From the NCBI RefSeq assembly GCF_004770745.1, contig NZ_RQGD01000005.1, positions 62,001 to 126,000 of the forward strand: DNA of 64,000 bases. Direction: 5' to 3'. The translations under genes and the position numbers were made by a program. The notes under the pieces are model-generated. The model was not told where the DNA came from. It saw nothing but the letters and a program-made list of their open reading frames with translations, and ran no database searches. This document shows, in pieces, positions 44,886 through 54,894 of the stretch. Position 1 is the stretch's first letter. Each line of letters starts with the position of its first letter. The stretch is from Leptospira ognonensis (GTDB lineage: Bacteria; Spirochaetota; Leptospiria; Leptospirales; Leptospiraceae).

Positions 44886-46250
44886 ATGAACGAAAGTCAC
44901 CAAGTTTTATTCCGAAAATACCGTCCTCAATTCTTTCGTGACGTCATATACCAAGATCTCGCGGTAGGATCGTTACAGAATGCTTTCAAATCCAAAAAAA
45001 TAGGTCATGCTTACATATTCATCGGTCCACGCGGGGTCGGAAAAACAACCATTGCGCGTATTCTAGCAAAGAGACTCAACTGCGAGAGACCAGACGGCGT
45101 AGAGCCATGTAACGAATGTAACTCCTGCGTTGAAATTACCAAAGGTAATTCCAATGACGTCATGGAAATTGACGCTGCTTCCAACAGTGGCGTCGACAAT
45201 GTCCGAGAGTTACGCGAGAATGTGAAATTCAATGCAATGGGTGGTAAGTATCGAGTTTATATACTTGATGAAGTACATATGCTTAGCGGCGCTGCGTTTA
45301 ACGCTCTCTTGAAAACTCTTGAGGAACCACCTCAACACGTAGTTTTCATTTTAGCGACGACAGAATATCACAAGATACCCGAGACCATACTCTCACGCTG
45401 CCAAGATTTTACATTCCGTAAAGTCCCAGCTTCAGTACTCCAACAATATATTGAAACAATCGCAAAAAAAGAAGAATTAAAATTTGATTCAGAAGGTCTA
45501 TTTTGGATCGCCAAAAAAGGAGATGGTTCTGTAAGGGATACGCTTTCTTTCATGGAGCAGGCAGTTGTTTTTACTGATGGAAATTTAACGGGCGCTAAGC
45601 TCCGTAAGATGATTGGTTATCACGGCATTGATACTTTTATCGAATTTTTAAATACGATCATCGACACAACGAAGTCTGCTAAATTATTTGAATCATTAGA
45701 ACATTATTTTCAAGAGGGTGTTGATCTCATAAAGTTTATTTGGGATTTTGTAGAATTTCTTAACTCCTTGCTATTGATTCAAGATAATCTATCTGAACGC
45801 GAATCCATTAATATTCCTCAAGAAGACATACAAAAATTAAAAACAGAATACAGATCGCTAGATAAGGAGCTTTTAATTTTACTTTCAGAAAATATTTTTT
45901 TAATTCATGAAAAATTAAATCAAATGAAATTGCGTAGCTCGTATGAAGTGAAAGTCTATTTAGAAATTCAATTTCGTAAAGTGATATTAGAAAGGGAAAA
46001 ACCTTCGGTCTCAGGCCTTTTATCGAAAATTTCCGAGCTTACCAAACTCATCCAATCAGATATTAATAATATACAAGACCAATCCGTCCAACTTCCGAAC
46101 GAAAAACAAAAATCAGAAACTGTTACTGAAAAGAAAATCAGTCCAGAATTAAAGTCTAATGTCTTAAATGTACCTTTAGAAAATGAGAAATTTTTAAAAG
46201 AAAAGTTTTCTGGAATTGAAGTCGATCCTGGTCAGTTTAAGAATTTATAA
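44886..46250 (+). CDS. dnaX: DNA polymerase III subunit gamma/tau
   Basis: A 454-residue clamp-loader ATPase. Walker A is GPRGVGKT at 47-54, the zinc module has Cys66, Cys75, Cys78 and Cys81, Walker B is YILDEVHM, and LSRCQDF holds the arginine finger. The C-terminal tail beyond 370 is short and low in conservation. It loads the sliding clamp and holds the polymerase cores at the fork. AAGG at 44875-44878, within the 11-base gap after tRNA-Ser, can act as ribosome binding site. ybaB and recR follow, the usual order. Confidence 0.95.
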   Translation: MNESHQVLFRKYRPQFFRDVIYQDLAVGSLQNAFKSKKIGHAYIFIGPRGVGKTTIARILAKRLNCERPDGVEPCNECNSCVEITKGNSNDVMEIDAASNSGVDNVRELRENVKFNAMGGKYRVYILDEVHMLSGAAFNALLKTLEEPPQHVVFILATTEYHKIPETILSRCQDFTFRKVPASVLQQYIETIAKKEELKFDSEGLFWIAKKGDGSVRDTLSFMEQAVVFTDGNLTGAKLRKMIGYHGIDTFIEFLNTIIDTTKSAKLFESLEHYFQEGVDLIKFIWDFVEFLNSLLLIQDNLSERESINIPQEDIQKLKTEYRSLDKELLILLSENIFLIHEKLNQMKLRSSYEVKVYLEIQFRKVILEREKPSVSGLLSKISELTKLIQSDINNIQDQSVQLPNEKQKSETVTEKKISPELKSNVLNVPLENEKFLKEKFSGIEVDPGQFKNL

Positions 46251-46261
46251 GGGTTTTTATT

Positions 46262-46630
46262 ATGGGAATATTTGATCAAGTTCGTCAAATGAAAGATGCA
46301 TTTTCTCAATTAGGAAACATGCAAGAAAAGCAAGCTGAATTGCAAAAGCGATTGGCGCAGTTGCATGTGATCGGATCTGCCGGAGCGGGAATGGTTGAAG
46401 TCACGGCCTCAGGTGAAGGAAACATAACAGATATCAAAATAAATCCCATTATGTTTAAAGCTGATGATTCAAAAATGTTAGAAGATCTAATACTTTCAGC
46501 TACCAATGAAGCATTACGAAAATCGAAAGAAACAATGGCCCATGAAGTCAAAAATATTCTCGGATTTAATCCTAAAGATATGGAAAGTATGCTGAACCAA
46601 ATGAACCAAGGTGGAAATCCGTCTGTCTGA
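46262..46630 (+). CDS. YbaB/EbfC family nucleoid-associated protein
   Basis: A 122-residue DNA-binding protein, with an N-terminal coiled helix (QVRQMKDAF...KQAELQKRL) and the family pattern G-A-G-M-V-E-V-T-A-S-G-E-G-N-I-T-D-I-K-I. It forms dimers that coat DNA and is nearly always found between dnaX and recR, as here. It ends 20 bases inside the recR gene. Confidence 0.92.
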   Translation: MGIFDQVRQMKDAFSQLGNMQEKQAELQKRLAQLHVIGSAGAGMVEVTASGEGNITDIKINPIMFKADDSKMLEDLILSATNEALRKSKETMAHEVKNILGFNPKDMESMLNQMNQGGNPSV

Positions 46631-47216
46631 AAATCAATTCCAGAAACTAGTTTCCTCTTTTTCCCTATTGCCTGGCATCGGTAAAAAAAGTGCGACGAGA
46701 ATTGGATTCCATGTCTTACGAATGGATCCCGCGAGCTTTCAATCTTGGATCAATGGAATTAAAGAGGCAAGGGAAAGGCTTCATTTTTGTCAAATTTGCG
46801 GTGGTTTAACAGAGGAAACCATTTGCAATATCTGCGAATCTTCGAAGCGAGATGCTTCGATAGTATGCGTTGTAGAGCAACCTGAAGATATTTTTTTTAT
46901 CGAAAATACAAAAGAATATTTTGGAAAGTATCATGTATTGAACGGATCCATCTCACCTCTTGATGGGATCGGACCTGACCAACTTAGAATTAACGAGCTG
47001 ATACATAGAGTAGATGAAGGAGAAATTTTAGAAGTTCTCGTTGCTACAAATCCTACATTAGAAGGAGATGCCACTGCCTCTTATCTATCAAATCTACTCA
47101 AGAACCGTGACATTAGAATTTCTAGAATTGCGCATGGAATCACAATCGGAGGAACGATTGAATATTCAGACCAATATACTCTAGGTAAGGCGATTAAATC
47201 CAGGCTTACTCTCTAA
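46611..47216 (+). CDS. recR: recombination mediator protein RecR
   Basis: A 201-residue protein starting at a GTG inside ybaB. LLPGIGKKSATRIGFH forms the helix-hairpin-helix, Cys60, Cys63, Cys72 and Cys75 form the zinc finger, and the Toprim domain follows (VCVVEQPEDIFFIE, ATNPTLEGDATA). With RecO it helps load RecA at gaps. The stop overlaps that of the porin-like gene on the opposite strand. Confidence 0.95.
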   Translation: MEIRLSENQFQKLVSSFSLLPGIGKKSATRIGFHVLRMDPASFQSWINGIKEARERLHFCQICGGLTEETICNICESSKRDASIVCVVEQPEDIFFIENTKEYFGKYHVLNGSISPLDGIGPDQLRINELIHRVDEGEILEVLVATNPTLEGDATASYLSNLLKNRDIRISRIAHGITIGGTIEYSDQYTLGKAIKSRLTL

Positions 47217-48748
47217 AATCTATGTTCAAAAGTCACAAAAGCCTCACGAAGAACCTTTCCATACTTTGAATCTAGTAACACAAATAGCGCATCACCAGCC
47301 ACAAAGTAGCCTGATCTAAAAACAATTTGAAAGTCGGAAGTTACGTTGTAGCGTATATTAAAGTTATATTCCATTCCGAGGTAAGTAGAAGTTTTATATC
47401 CTGCCCACTCTGAGAATTCTCTGTTAATTTTAATTTCTGGTGATTTTGTAGCCCAAAGCTGATAGTAACCAAACGTAAATTGATACGGTCCAAAAGCTAT
47501 AATGTTTGCAAATGTTCCGTATTCGTTTATACCCGAAAAACTCGAACCATTGAATAACGCATAACCGCCCGTAAAGTCTGTGGCAATATTTGAAATTGAA
47601 AATCCAGGTGCTAACGTCCGATACCCATTCCCTTTTAAATTTGCTTCCTCACCATTCCCATTATAACCAGGTCTTCCTGTTGTACCCAATGCAATTAAAT
47701 TCAAATTTAATGAATCACTCCAGCGATAAGTGAATTGAAAATCATAAAGTCCACCTTTGATAAAGTGCCGGTTAGTAGTGTTATAGATAGTAACATCACT
47801 TGCATCTTTTAATTCTTTAAATTTTTTTACAGTTCCCGTGTTTAGAATGCCATGCACAGAAAAGGAAAAAGTTTGAAAATTAAATTCATTAAAGAGTCCA
47901 TACCAACCTAAACGTGAAGTTTCATTATCGGTTTTATCATTATCATCTAACCAGTAGGCATAAACTTCATTTCTTATATTCCTAAAATATTCTATCTTCA
48001 TGCGATTGTAAAATATATTAGAGTTCTGGTAATTCTTATCTGCAAATCCATTCTTGTCTACATCTAGAAAACTTTGATCTCTAGCTCGTAAGATTCCGCC
48101 TTCCCAAGAGAGCCGCAAAAACTGAAAACTTTTAAGAATGCTAACGCCTGTTCCTGTAGAAAAGAGAACTCTTCCTTGAGGTGATGAAAATAATTGTTGC
48201 CCAACCTTGATGAAAAGAGCTGATTCTGGAATTCTAAAATTGATATAAAGAAAGTTTGTCTGTACATTTACAGCCGAAGTTCTACCTCTCTCTCCACCAG
48301 CACCAGGACCGACGATACCGGGATCAAATCCATCTGGCCCTGTTGCTCTTAAACCCTTCCCGCCAAATGGAATGTCACCGACTTGCATTCCCCACACACC
48401 TTCCACATACTTACCTGCAGAAAAGCTCATATTATAAAGGAATCGCGTATCATAATAATTTATATCTTCTTTGCGAGGAGTCAATTGCGAAGGAAGACCT
48501 ACTCTTCTTCTCTCCAAATCATTACTGATCAATTCTCCTTGTCTCAGTAAATTCGAATTATACTCACCTAATGGATCTACAACGGGAGTAACCGGAGTTT
48601 GTCTAGTGAGGAGAACATCTCTTCCTACATTCGTCCCTCTTACCCTAAAGGAACCACTGAAATTGATGTTCGTACGTTGAGATTCCTCATCATCAGCGTG
48701 AATTAAAAATGGATAAAGAAGTAGTAGGAACAAAAGTAAGCCTTTCAT
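47213..48748 (-). CDS. porin-like outer-membrane protein (alginate-export-like barrel)
   Basis: A 511-residue protein with a signal peptide at about 1-18. The N-terminal mature part, with NINFSGSFRVRGTN and YYDTRFLYNMSF, and the many amphipathic strands ending in FVTFEHRF with terminal Phe, fit an outer-membrane beta-barrel like the alginate-export/OprD-like group. A specific substrate cannot be named. Its ATG overlaps the stop of the solute-binding protein gene (48745-48748), so uptake of a shared solute is a fair guess. Confidence 0.72.
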   Translation of the reverse strand: MKGLLLFLLLLYPFLIHADDEESQRTNINFSGSFRVRGTNVGRDVLLTRQTPVTPVVDPLGEYNSNLLRQGELISNDLERRRVGLPSQLTPRKEDINYYDTRFLYNMSFSAGKYVEGVWGMQVGDIPFGGKGLRATGPDGFDPGIVGPGAGGERGRTSAVNVQTNFLYINFRIPESALFIKVGQQLFSSPQGRVLFSTGTGVSILKSFQFLRLSWEGGILRARDQSFLDVDKNGFADKNYQNSNIFYNRMKIEYFRNIRNEVYAYWLDDNDKTDNETSRLGWYGLFNEFNFQTFSFSVHGILNTGTVKKFKELKDASDVTIYNTTNRHFIKGGLYDFQFTYRWSDSLNLNLIALGTTGRPGYNGNGEEANLKGNGYRTLAPGFSISNIATDFTGGYALFNGSSFSGINEYGTFANIIAFGPYQFTFGYYQLWATKSPEIKINREFSEWAGYKTSTYLGMEYNFNIRYNVTSDFQIVFRSGYFVAGDALFVLLDSKYGKVLREAFVTFEHRF

Positions 48749-49593
48749 TTTTCAACTTCTTTTTGAACCCATTTATCCGATTTAAAATACTTATTCACAA
48801 GAACTTGCATCTTTCCGGATCTTTTAAATTCTTTTATGAAAAAATTCAAATGATAAAGGAATTCAACATCTCGTTTGGCCACAGCCATACTGATATGTTC
48901 TTCTTGCACGAGTCCTGTGATTGGTAAATAGGAGGCACGCAAAGAAGGATTTTTTTGTAAGAGAGCCATAATATAAAATGAGTCTGCCACAAAACAATTC
49001 ACGTTGTTTTTCTTTAATTCATTAAAGGCAGCTTCACTTGTAAAATAAGAGAAGACCTGAGCTTTTGGAAATGTTTCTTTCAAAAATTGGTGATTGGAAC
49101 TATTGGATAATACGGAATAAGAAATCCCCGAAACACTTTGTAAATCCATAATGGTTCTAAATAACTGGACAGTCACGATTTGCCCCTCAGGTTCTGGAGG
49201 AAGAATGCTTCGGCTAACTAATGCGGATGGCGTTGAGATTAAATAAGGATCGGTAAAGTATACATCTTTGAAACGTAAAATGGAGCTCGATAATCCAGCT
49301 AACGCGATTTGCGTCTCTCCTTTTTCCAGCATCCTGGCATGCTGATCAAAAGTTCGAAGAGGAATGACCTTCAACTCTACATCCCAAAAGCTTGCATAAG
49401 CTTGAGCTATATCAACATCCAATCCTGGATAATTTTCTTTGGCATTTTCAATATAAAACGGATCATAGAACTCATTCACTGATACAGTAAGAACTTTCGT
49501 TTTTTTGATTTTGTCAATGGTCGGACTTGATTGTGCATGAACCGAAGGGATAATCAAAAATACGTAAAAGAAAAACCCAGCCAGTAATTTCAT
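48745..49593 (-). CDS. extracellular solute-binding protein, family 3
   Basis: A 282-residue periplasmic protein, signal peptide at about 1-20 (cleaved after VHAQ). LTVSVNEFYDPFYIENAK, the G-L-D-V-D-I-A-Q-A-Y and the FTDPYL signatures identify the SBP_bac_3 family, which binds amino acids or related small molecules for ABC import, or feeds signalling proteins. No ABC permease or ATPase gene is adjacent; a porin-like gene follows instead. Confidence 0.85.
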   Translation of the reverse strand: MKLLAGFFFYVFLIIPSVHAQSSPTIDKIKKTKVLTVSVNEFYDPFYIENAKENYPGLDVDIAQAYASFWDVELKVIPLRTFDQHARMLEKGETQIALAGLSSSILRFKDVYFTDPYLISTPSALVSRSILPPEPEGQIVTVQLFRTIMDLQSVSGISYSVLSNSSNHQFLKETFPKAQVFSYFTSEAAFNELKKNNVNCFVADSFYIMALLQKNPSLRASYLPITGLVQEEHISMAVAKRDVEFLYHLNFFIKEFKRSGKMQVLVNKYFKSDKWVQKEVEK

Positions 49594-49640
49594 AGGATTT
49601 TTAGATTTCTTATGATTTAAAGACTGGAATCAAGTGAAAA

Positions 49641-50885
49641 TTACTTTTCTAATAAGACAAATTCTGTTCTTCGATTTTTTTTCGACGATTCTTCATCTGT
49701 TTTGGCAATGAGTGGTTCAGAAGGTCCTTTTCCCGTCGTTTCAAGACGCCTCTCATCTACTCCTTTCCTTATAAGATACTCTTTAACTGACGTTGCACGC
49801 TCTTTTGATAGCGACATGTTGTCTTCAAAATTACCAATCAAATCTGTATGTCCGATGATTCTCATTTTGGTTTTCGGGTTCTCGTGCAAGTAATCTACAA
49901 TGTTATCGAGCGAAGCGGTAGATTCATTTTTTAATTTCGAGGAAGCTCGTTCAAAATAAATGGTATCAATTGAAACCTTTTGATTTTCCTTCAGTGCTTC
50001 TTCAATAAGATTTGGTTTCTTCGGAATGGAGGCGGAAAATATATCAAAGGATCGATTTGCCACTCTTCGGCAAAACAAAAAAGTTTTTTTAACCTGCTGG
50101 TAAATGATGTAGCCTTCGTCTGAGTCGGAATTGATATCATTACCTAAGTTTTCTAAATTGTTATATTTTCCGTTCTCGATTTTCATCATATATAGATCAA
50201 AGCCGCCGTATCCTCCAGGACGATTCGAGGAAAAGAATAATATCGTTCCTTCGTCGTTGAATGCAGCAGCAATTGTCGCATGTTCATCATTGATGGGGGC
50301 TGGTAATGGCTTCGGATCCGACCAAACGTCGCCTGATTTTTTCGTAATAAAAATTTTAGCTAACTCTGGTTTTCCGAATGGATATCTCGTAAAGAGTAAT
50401 ATATCGCCTAACGAATGCGGATTTTCTTCAATTTCTTCGGTATTGATATTTCGCGAAAGCGGGACTGGAGCAGACCATTTCCCTGCTTGTAAATTTGAAA
50501 CAAAAAGATCTCTCGAGATTCCTATCTTACCGTTTTCCAATTCTACTTCAACGGAGCCATCTCGATTTGAAGATAGATACATGGTTTTTCCGTCACGAGT
50601 GAGAAACGGACTTTGGTCATCAAAATCTGAGTTAACTTCTGTTACTTCTTCCGGAAAGGACCATTCTCCATCGGCTTCCAACTTGCTTTTAAATATTTCG
50701 GTATAACCTTTTGCTGTCCGCTTGGAATAGAAATATAAAGTTTTTGCATCGGGAGAAAGAGAAGGTCCAAATTCCTGAAAGGAGGTATTTACTTTTCCTC
50801 TTATGGGTTCCACAAGAATCGTAGCTGCTTCCTGACCCAGAAGCCAGGTTGGAATTGAGATGAGAATGAGTACATATTTGAGCAT
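49641..50885 (-). CDS. PD40-repeat protein with OmpA peptidoglycan-binding domain
   Basis: A 414-residue protein with a signal peptide at about 1-17. Residues 35-290 hold PD40-like units, such as FGPSLSPDAKTLYFYSKR, QSPFLTRDGKTMYLSSNRDG and AAFNDEGTILFFSSNRPGG. The OmpA-like domain covers about 300-414, with GHTDLIGN, SLSKERA and NRRTEFVL. The Asp and Arg that grip diaminopimelate are kept. It likely ties an outer-membrane complex to peptidoglycan. It follows serS by 29 bases. Confidence 0.88.
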   Translation of the reverse strand: MLKYVLILISIPTWLLGQEAATILVEPIRGKVNTSFQEFGPSLSPDAKTLYFYSKRTAKGYTEIFKSKLEADGEWSFPEEVTEVNSDFDDQSPFLTRDGKTMYLSSNRDGSVEVELENGKIGISRDLFVSNLQAGKWSAPVPLSRNINTEEIEENPHSLGDILLFTRYPFGKPELAKIFITKKSGDVWSDPKPLPAPINDEHATIAAAFNDEGTILFFSSNRPGGYGGFDLYMMKIENGKYNNLENLGNDINSDSDEGYIIYQQVKKTFLFCRRVANRSFDIFSASIPKKPNLIEEALKENQKVSIDTIYFERASSKLKNESTASLDNIVDYLHENPKTKMRIIGHTDLIGNFEDNMSLSKERATSVKEYLIRKGVDERRLETTGKGPSEPLIAKTDEESSKKNRRTEFVLLEK

Positions 50886-50914
50886 TCGGAACCTTTGGCC
50901 TTCTGCTCTTTGGT

Positions 50915-52171
50915 TTATCTCAAATACGTTTTGAGCGCATCTGGAATCAGGAAGGTTCCATCCTCTATTTGGTAGTTTTCAATGACAGCGGCCAGTGTCC
51001 GACCGAGTGCCAATCCTGAACCATTTAGAGTATGAACGAGCAGGTTTTTACCTTCCTTCGTTTTGTATCGAATTTTTCCGCGTCTTGCTTGATAGTCTTT
51101 GAAATTAGAAACGGAGGAAATTTCCATAAATCGATTCAAGCCAGGCATCCAAACTTCAAGATCATAAGTTTTTGAGGAGGCACTGGATATATCGCGGCTG
51201 CAAAGTAACATCACACGGTAAGGCAAATTAAGTTTTTGTAGTATGGATTCTGCACTCGCCAACATTTTCTCATGTTCGATTTCAGAAGTTTCAGGTGTCG
51301 TAAATTTCACCATCTCCACTTTCTGAAATTGATGCACGCGAACCAAACCTCTCGTGTCTCTTCCGTATGAACCTGCTTCCCTTCGAAAACAAGATGTATG
51401 CGCACAAACGGAAATAGGAAGATCCTTTTCTCCTATGATTTCGTCTCGATAATAATTTGTCAGAGGCACTTCTGCTGTCGGAATCAAATTGAGTCCGTCC
51501 TTCTCTAAACGATAAAAATCATCTGCAAATTTTGGCAACTGTCCCGTGGCTGTCATGGACTCATCATTTACAAGAACAGGTACCCACATTTCTTTATAAC
51601 CATTTTCAGATGTATGCGTATCGAGCATCAGATTCATCAAGGCTCTTTCTAGTTTTGCCCCGAGTCCCAGATAGGTATAGAATCGTGCTCCCGCTAGCTT
51701 AACACCCCTTTCGAAATCAAAAATGCCCATCTTCTCGCCGATATCAAAATGCGTTTTTGCTCCAAACGGATATTCCTGAATCTTTCCCCACCGTTTCACT
51801 TCTACATTATCTTCTTCACTTTTACCTTCTGGAACGGAGGGGTCTAAAATATTTGGTAGTCCTATGTTTAAATCTAATAGAGACTCTTCCTGTGCAGCTA
51901 ACTCGTCTTCGATTGCCTTGATACGATCACCCATACCTTTGGTGGAGGCGGAAATTTCTGCGATATCTTTTCCTTGGGATTTTAAGATGCCAATTTCTTT
52001 AGAGATACGATTTCTTTCTGCACGAAGTTCTTCTGCTTCATGCTTGAGTTGTTTTTGTTTCGTTGATGCTTCTTTTAATTTCACCTCAATGTCAGAGGCA
52101 TTCACTCCACGTTTTTTTAAGGAAGAAAGAAGTTCTTCAGGGTTTTGTAAGATACGATTGATATCAAGCAT
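50915..52171 (-). CDS. serS: seryl-tRNA synthetase
   Basis: A 418-residue class II synthetase. The N-terminal coiled-coil arm (about 30-100) grips the long variable arm of tRNA-Ser. Motif 2 is [28 protein letters not shown] and motif 3 [17 protein letters not shown], in which the Arg binds ATP. It charges tRNA-Ser, three genes of which lie 7 kb away. The start overlaps tatD by eight bases. Confidence 0.97.
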   Translation of the reverse strand: MLDINRILQNPEELLSSLKKRGVNASDIEVKLKEASTKQKQLKHEAEELRAERNRISKEIGILKSQGKDIAEISASTKGMGDRIKAIEDELAAQEESLLDLNIGLPNILDPSVPEGKSEEDNVEVKRWGKIQEYPFGAKTHFDIGEKMGIFDFERGVKLAGARFYTYLGLGAKLERALMNLMLDTHTSENGYKEMWVPVLVNDESMTATGQLPKFADDFYRLEKDGLNLIPTAEVPLTNYYRDEIIGEKDLPISVCAHTSCFRREAGSYGRDTRGLVRVHQFQKVEMVKFTTPETSEIEHEKMLASAESILQKLNLPYRVMLLCSRDISSASSKTYDLEVWMPGLNRFMEISSVSNFKDYQARRGKIRYKTKEGKNLLVHTLNGSGLALGRTLAAVIENYQIEDGTFLIPDALKTYLR

Positions 52172-52970
52172 AGTATGCCTTTCTGTTTATAAATTTTTCT
52201 GAATTCTTAAATAATGACTCTTCAACTTTTGCGTTAGATTCTTCACGCAATGAAAACATTCGCTCTAGGATAAACGGCATGTTCGATGAATCGTTTCGTT
52301 TACCTCTATAAGGTGGTGGGGCTAAGAAAGGAGCGTCTGTTTCAATTAGCAATGCTCCCAAAGGTAATCGTTTCGCGGCATCATGAATTTCGATTGCATT
52401 TTTAAATGCAAGGATTCCCGAAAATGAAACGTAGTAACCTAAATCTACAAATTTTTTACCCTTCTCATAGTCATAGGTAAAACAATGTATGACTCCAAAA
52501 GCTTTTCCTTTATATTCCGCTAATCCCTCCAGCGTATCTTGAAAGGCATCACGAGAATGGATCACGACCGGTAGCTGATTTTCGCTCGAGTAGTTCAAGA
52601 ATTTTGCGAGAACCTCTCTCTGCTCATTTCTTTTTTCTGCATTATGGTAGAGATCCATCCCGATTTCACCAATCCCTGTAAAAAGAGGATCAAGCAGACT
52701 GTCATTTGCGAGAGTTAGTATTTCATCTGCATTTGGAAATTCATGCGTTTCTGTTGGATGACAACCCAGGGTGTAATGGATTTGCAATTCGTTGTCGGTG
52801 AAATCCCTAGAAATACTTTTTGCCTTTTCCGAACTAGGTAGATCAATCCCGATCTGAACAATTTTCTGAACACCGGAAACTTTCGACTTCTCCAAAGATT
52901 CACGTATCTCTTGGCCTTGTTCCTGGATTATGTCTAGATGGCAGTGTGTGTCAATGAGAGAATAGGCCAT
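52164..52970 (-). CDS. TatD family hydrolase
   Basis: A 268-residue metal-dependent nuclease/hydrolase with a TIM-barrel. I chose the ATG at 52970, since it gives [13 protein letters not shown], where THCHL is the first metal motif. An upstream ATG (52988) would add six residues. [22 protein letters not shown] and [11 protein letters not shown] supply the other metal ligands. Family members act as DNases in DNA repair or in cleaning up fragments. serS follows with an overlap. Confidence 0.9.
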   Translation of the reverse strand: MAYSLIDTHCHLDIIQEQGQEIRESLEKSKVSGVQKIVQIGIDLPSSEKAKSISRDFTDNELQIHYTLGCHPTETHEFPNADEILTLANDSLLDPLFTGIGEIGMDLYHNAEKRNEQREVLAKFLNYSSENQLPVVIHSRDAFQDTLEGLAEYKGKAFGVIHCFTYDYEKGKKFVDLGYYVSFSGILAFKNAIEIHDAAKRLPLGALLIETDAPFLAPPPYRGKRNDSSNMPFILERMFSLREESNAKVEESLFKNSEKFINRKAYYA

Positions 52971-53075
52971 ATGGATCAGGATTTGCAAATAACATTCATT
53001 GAAAATGAAAATTCAATCGAAAGATAAAGGGTAAGGCAGAACTTTTGCATTATCCGACCAAATTTTGTTATCAAA

Positions 53076-54062
53076 GTGAACTTTAAACAGCGATTCAACC
53101 TAATATTCTACCGCCTTAGATACAAGCTCCAAGAGTGGAAGCTACGTCTTTCTAGAAGGTATGAAGATTTGGACAAAAAAGGTCGCGAGCGTCTGACCAT
53201 CATGGTCATTCCCCATACTGATCGAAAATCTTTGAATTTTGTCATTTCCTATAAAACAATTTCTTTCTTTATCGGCATCATTGTGATCTTGCTTGTCATC
53301 AGTGCCGTTAACGTACTTTCACATAGTGGCTCAGTCCACCAACTAACAGAACTCAACTTAACGAATAAAGACTTCATTCGACAATCATCCAAGATGAAAG
53401 AAGAGGTTAATTCTCTTCATGAAACCATCCAATACTACTACGAAAAGATTTCCAGTCTCTACATCAAACTTGGTGGAGATCCATCGAGAGTTTCAAAGGG
53501 TATGGGTGGTTCCAATCAATTCCTTTCCATGCAAGGGTCTCCTCAAACTGACATAACGGATGAATCCTTCCGAATCAAAGAGGACATACATAACCTAAAA
53601 CTTTCATCGGAACTATCTGATGAAATCATCAAGCTCATCAAAAAAAGAAAGAGCATCATCAGAAATACGCCTTCGATCTGGCCTACAAAAGGTTACGTCT
53701 TATTCCCATTTGGTAAGTATTTATCTCCGATCACTGGAAAAGAGGAAATGAATAAAGGATTGGATATCGGATCCTTTCCTGGTGCAGAAGTTCTAGCAAC
53801 GGCTCCTGGCATTGTTTTCGATTCTGGTTTCTCGCCTGCGACTGGTTATTATATCAAACTTGCTCACAGATTCGGATGGAAAACAATCTATTCAAATCTT
53901 GACCGAGTGAAAGTCAAAAAGAACGAAAAGATTTCAAAAGGTGATGTCATTGGTTACGTAGGTAAGACTCCAGAGAATCCAGTTTATCATTTACATTATG
54001 AAGTCCATGTCGGGACGCAAGCTCTCAATCCATTTTCATTTCTCAATCAAATCCAAGAATAA
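53076..54062 (+). CDS. membrane-anchored LytM/M23-like protein lacking catalytic His, bactofilin partner
   Basis: A 328-residue protein (GTG start). A cytoplasmic N-terminus of 60 residues is followed by a membrane segment at 61-81, a coiled coil at about 85-135 and a LytM domain at about 200-322. The first zinc motif reads NKGLD (226-230), with Asn in place of His, and YSNL at 272-275 has Asn where the catalytic His normally lies. Only the HLH at 305-307 is intact. It is therefore probably not an active peptidase but a regulator or scaffold. It overlaps the bactofilin gene, which recalls the bactofilin-LytM pairs of other bacteria. Confidence 0.85.
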   Translation: MNFKQRFNLIFYRLRYKLQEWKLRLSRRYEDLDKKGRERLTIMVIPHTDRKSLNFVISYKTISFFIGIIVILLVISAVNVLSHSGSVHQLTELNLTNKDFIRQSSKMKEEVNSLHETIQYYYEKISSLYIKLGGDPSRVSKGMGGSNQFLSMQGSPQTDITDESFRIKEDIHNLKLSSELSDEIIKLIKKRKSIIRNTPSIWPTKGYVLFPFGKYLSPITGKEEMNKGLDIGSFPGAEVLATAPGIVFDSGFSPATGYYIKLAHRFGWKTIYSNLDRVKVKKNEKISKGDVIGYVGKTPENPVYHLHYEVHVGTQALNPFSFLNQIQE

Positions 54063-54415
54063 TGTCTAAAGACCAACACGAAGAAGAGTTTTTAATCAAT
54101 AGTGTCATCGGTGAGGGTGCTGAATTTACCGGTGAGTTTAAATTTCCTGGCTTGATACGAATCGACGGAAAATTCCGTGGTGTGCTCGAAACAGAAGGAA
54201 AGGTACTCATTGGAAAGACGGGAATCGTCGATACAGATATCAAAGCGCGAGTGGTAGTTGCCGGCGGTGAAATCCGCGGGAATATCTTTGCAACAGAGAG
54301 AGTGACACTCTTATCAAGTTGCCGACTCGATGGTGATATCGTAACCCCAAGACTTATAGTCGAAGAGGGTGTCATTTTTCACGGAAAGTGTACGGTCAAT
54401 CCTACTCGCCACTAG
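54062..54415 (+). CDS. bactofilin
   Basis: A 117-residue bactofilin. The core holds the right-handed beta-helix repeats (G-E-F-K-F-P-G-L-I-R-I-D-G-K-F-R-G, V-L-I-G-K-T-G-I-V, A-R-V-V-V-A-G-G-E-I-R-G-N-I). Bactofilins polymerise without nucleotide and, in spirochaetes, shape the helical cell. The ATG shares a base with the stop of the LytM-like gene. The gene ends 10 bases before the YaaR gene. Confidence 0.94.
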   Translation: MSKDQHEEEFLINSVIGEGAEFTGEFKFPGLIRIDGKFRGVLETEGKVLIGKTGIVDTDIKARVVVAGGEIRGNIFATERVTLLSSCRLDGDIVTPRLIVEEGVIFHGKCTVNPTRH

Positions 54416-54425
54416 AGAGAGGAAT

Positions 54426-54890
54426 ATGTTCGTACAGACAACCCAAAGCAAACCATCGTCTACATCCTCGCGCAAAAATGCGAGTGACCGATTGAAGGAA
54501 AAGGAATCCGTACCTTCTCATCAGACTTTCTTAGATATCCTAGAATCTATCGTACCTTCCAACCAAGAAAGCACCAGGGAACTCAATGAGCTATGGAAGG
54601 ATCTTCCTGATTTGGAAAAGGCGCTCATCGCAAATCCGAACCATAAAAATCTTAGTGAATACAAAAAACATATCAAACAAATTGCAGAGTTGATATTAAA
54701 GAAAAACTATAAGGTAATCCAAGCTCCAGCACGTGGTCGCAATGATACGAAAGACATTCGCTATGTGAAAATCATAGACGATAAACTTGATCTACTCGCC
54801 AATACGATGTTTTCACCAACAAATTCGGCTTTCGGTATTTTGAAACAATTGGATGAGATCCGGGGTCTATTGATTGACTTAAAAGGATAA
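54426..54890 (+). CDS. YaaR (DUF327) family protein
   Basis: A 154-residue protein. The ATG at 54426 follows AGAGAGGAAT, so I prefer it to the upstream ATG at 54369, which lies in the bactofilin gene. The pattern K-A-L-I-A-N-P-N-H-K-N-L-S-E-Y-K-K-H-I-K-Q and the end K-L-D-x-L-A fits YaaR/DUF327, found in Bacillus and spirochaetes, without known function. An ABC exporter gene follows after four bases. Confidence 0.82.
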   Translation: MFVQTTQSKPSSTSSRKNASDRLKEKESVPSHQTFLDILESIVPSNQESTRELNELWKDLPDLEKALIANPNHKNLSEYKKHIKQIAELILKKNYKVIQAPARGRNDTKDIRYVKIIDDKLDLLANTMFSPTNSAFGILKQLDEIRGLLIDLKG

Positions 54891-54894
54891 TTCA

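Noticed and set aside
45464..45476. A-rich slippery sequence in dnaX that might make a gamma form
   Set aside because: It falls near codon 193, inside the ATPase part. Known dnaX frameshifts lie at the domain end, and no hairpin signal was seen.
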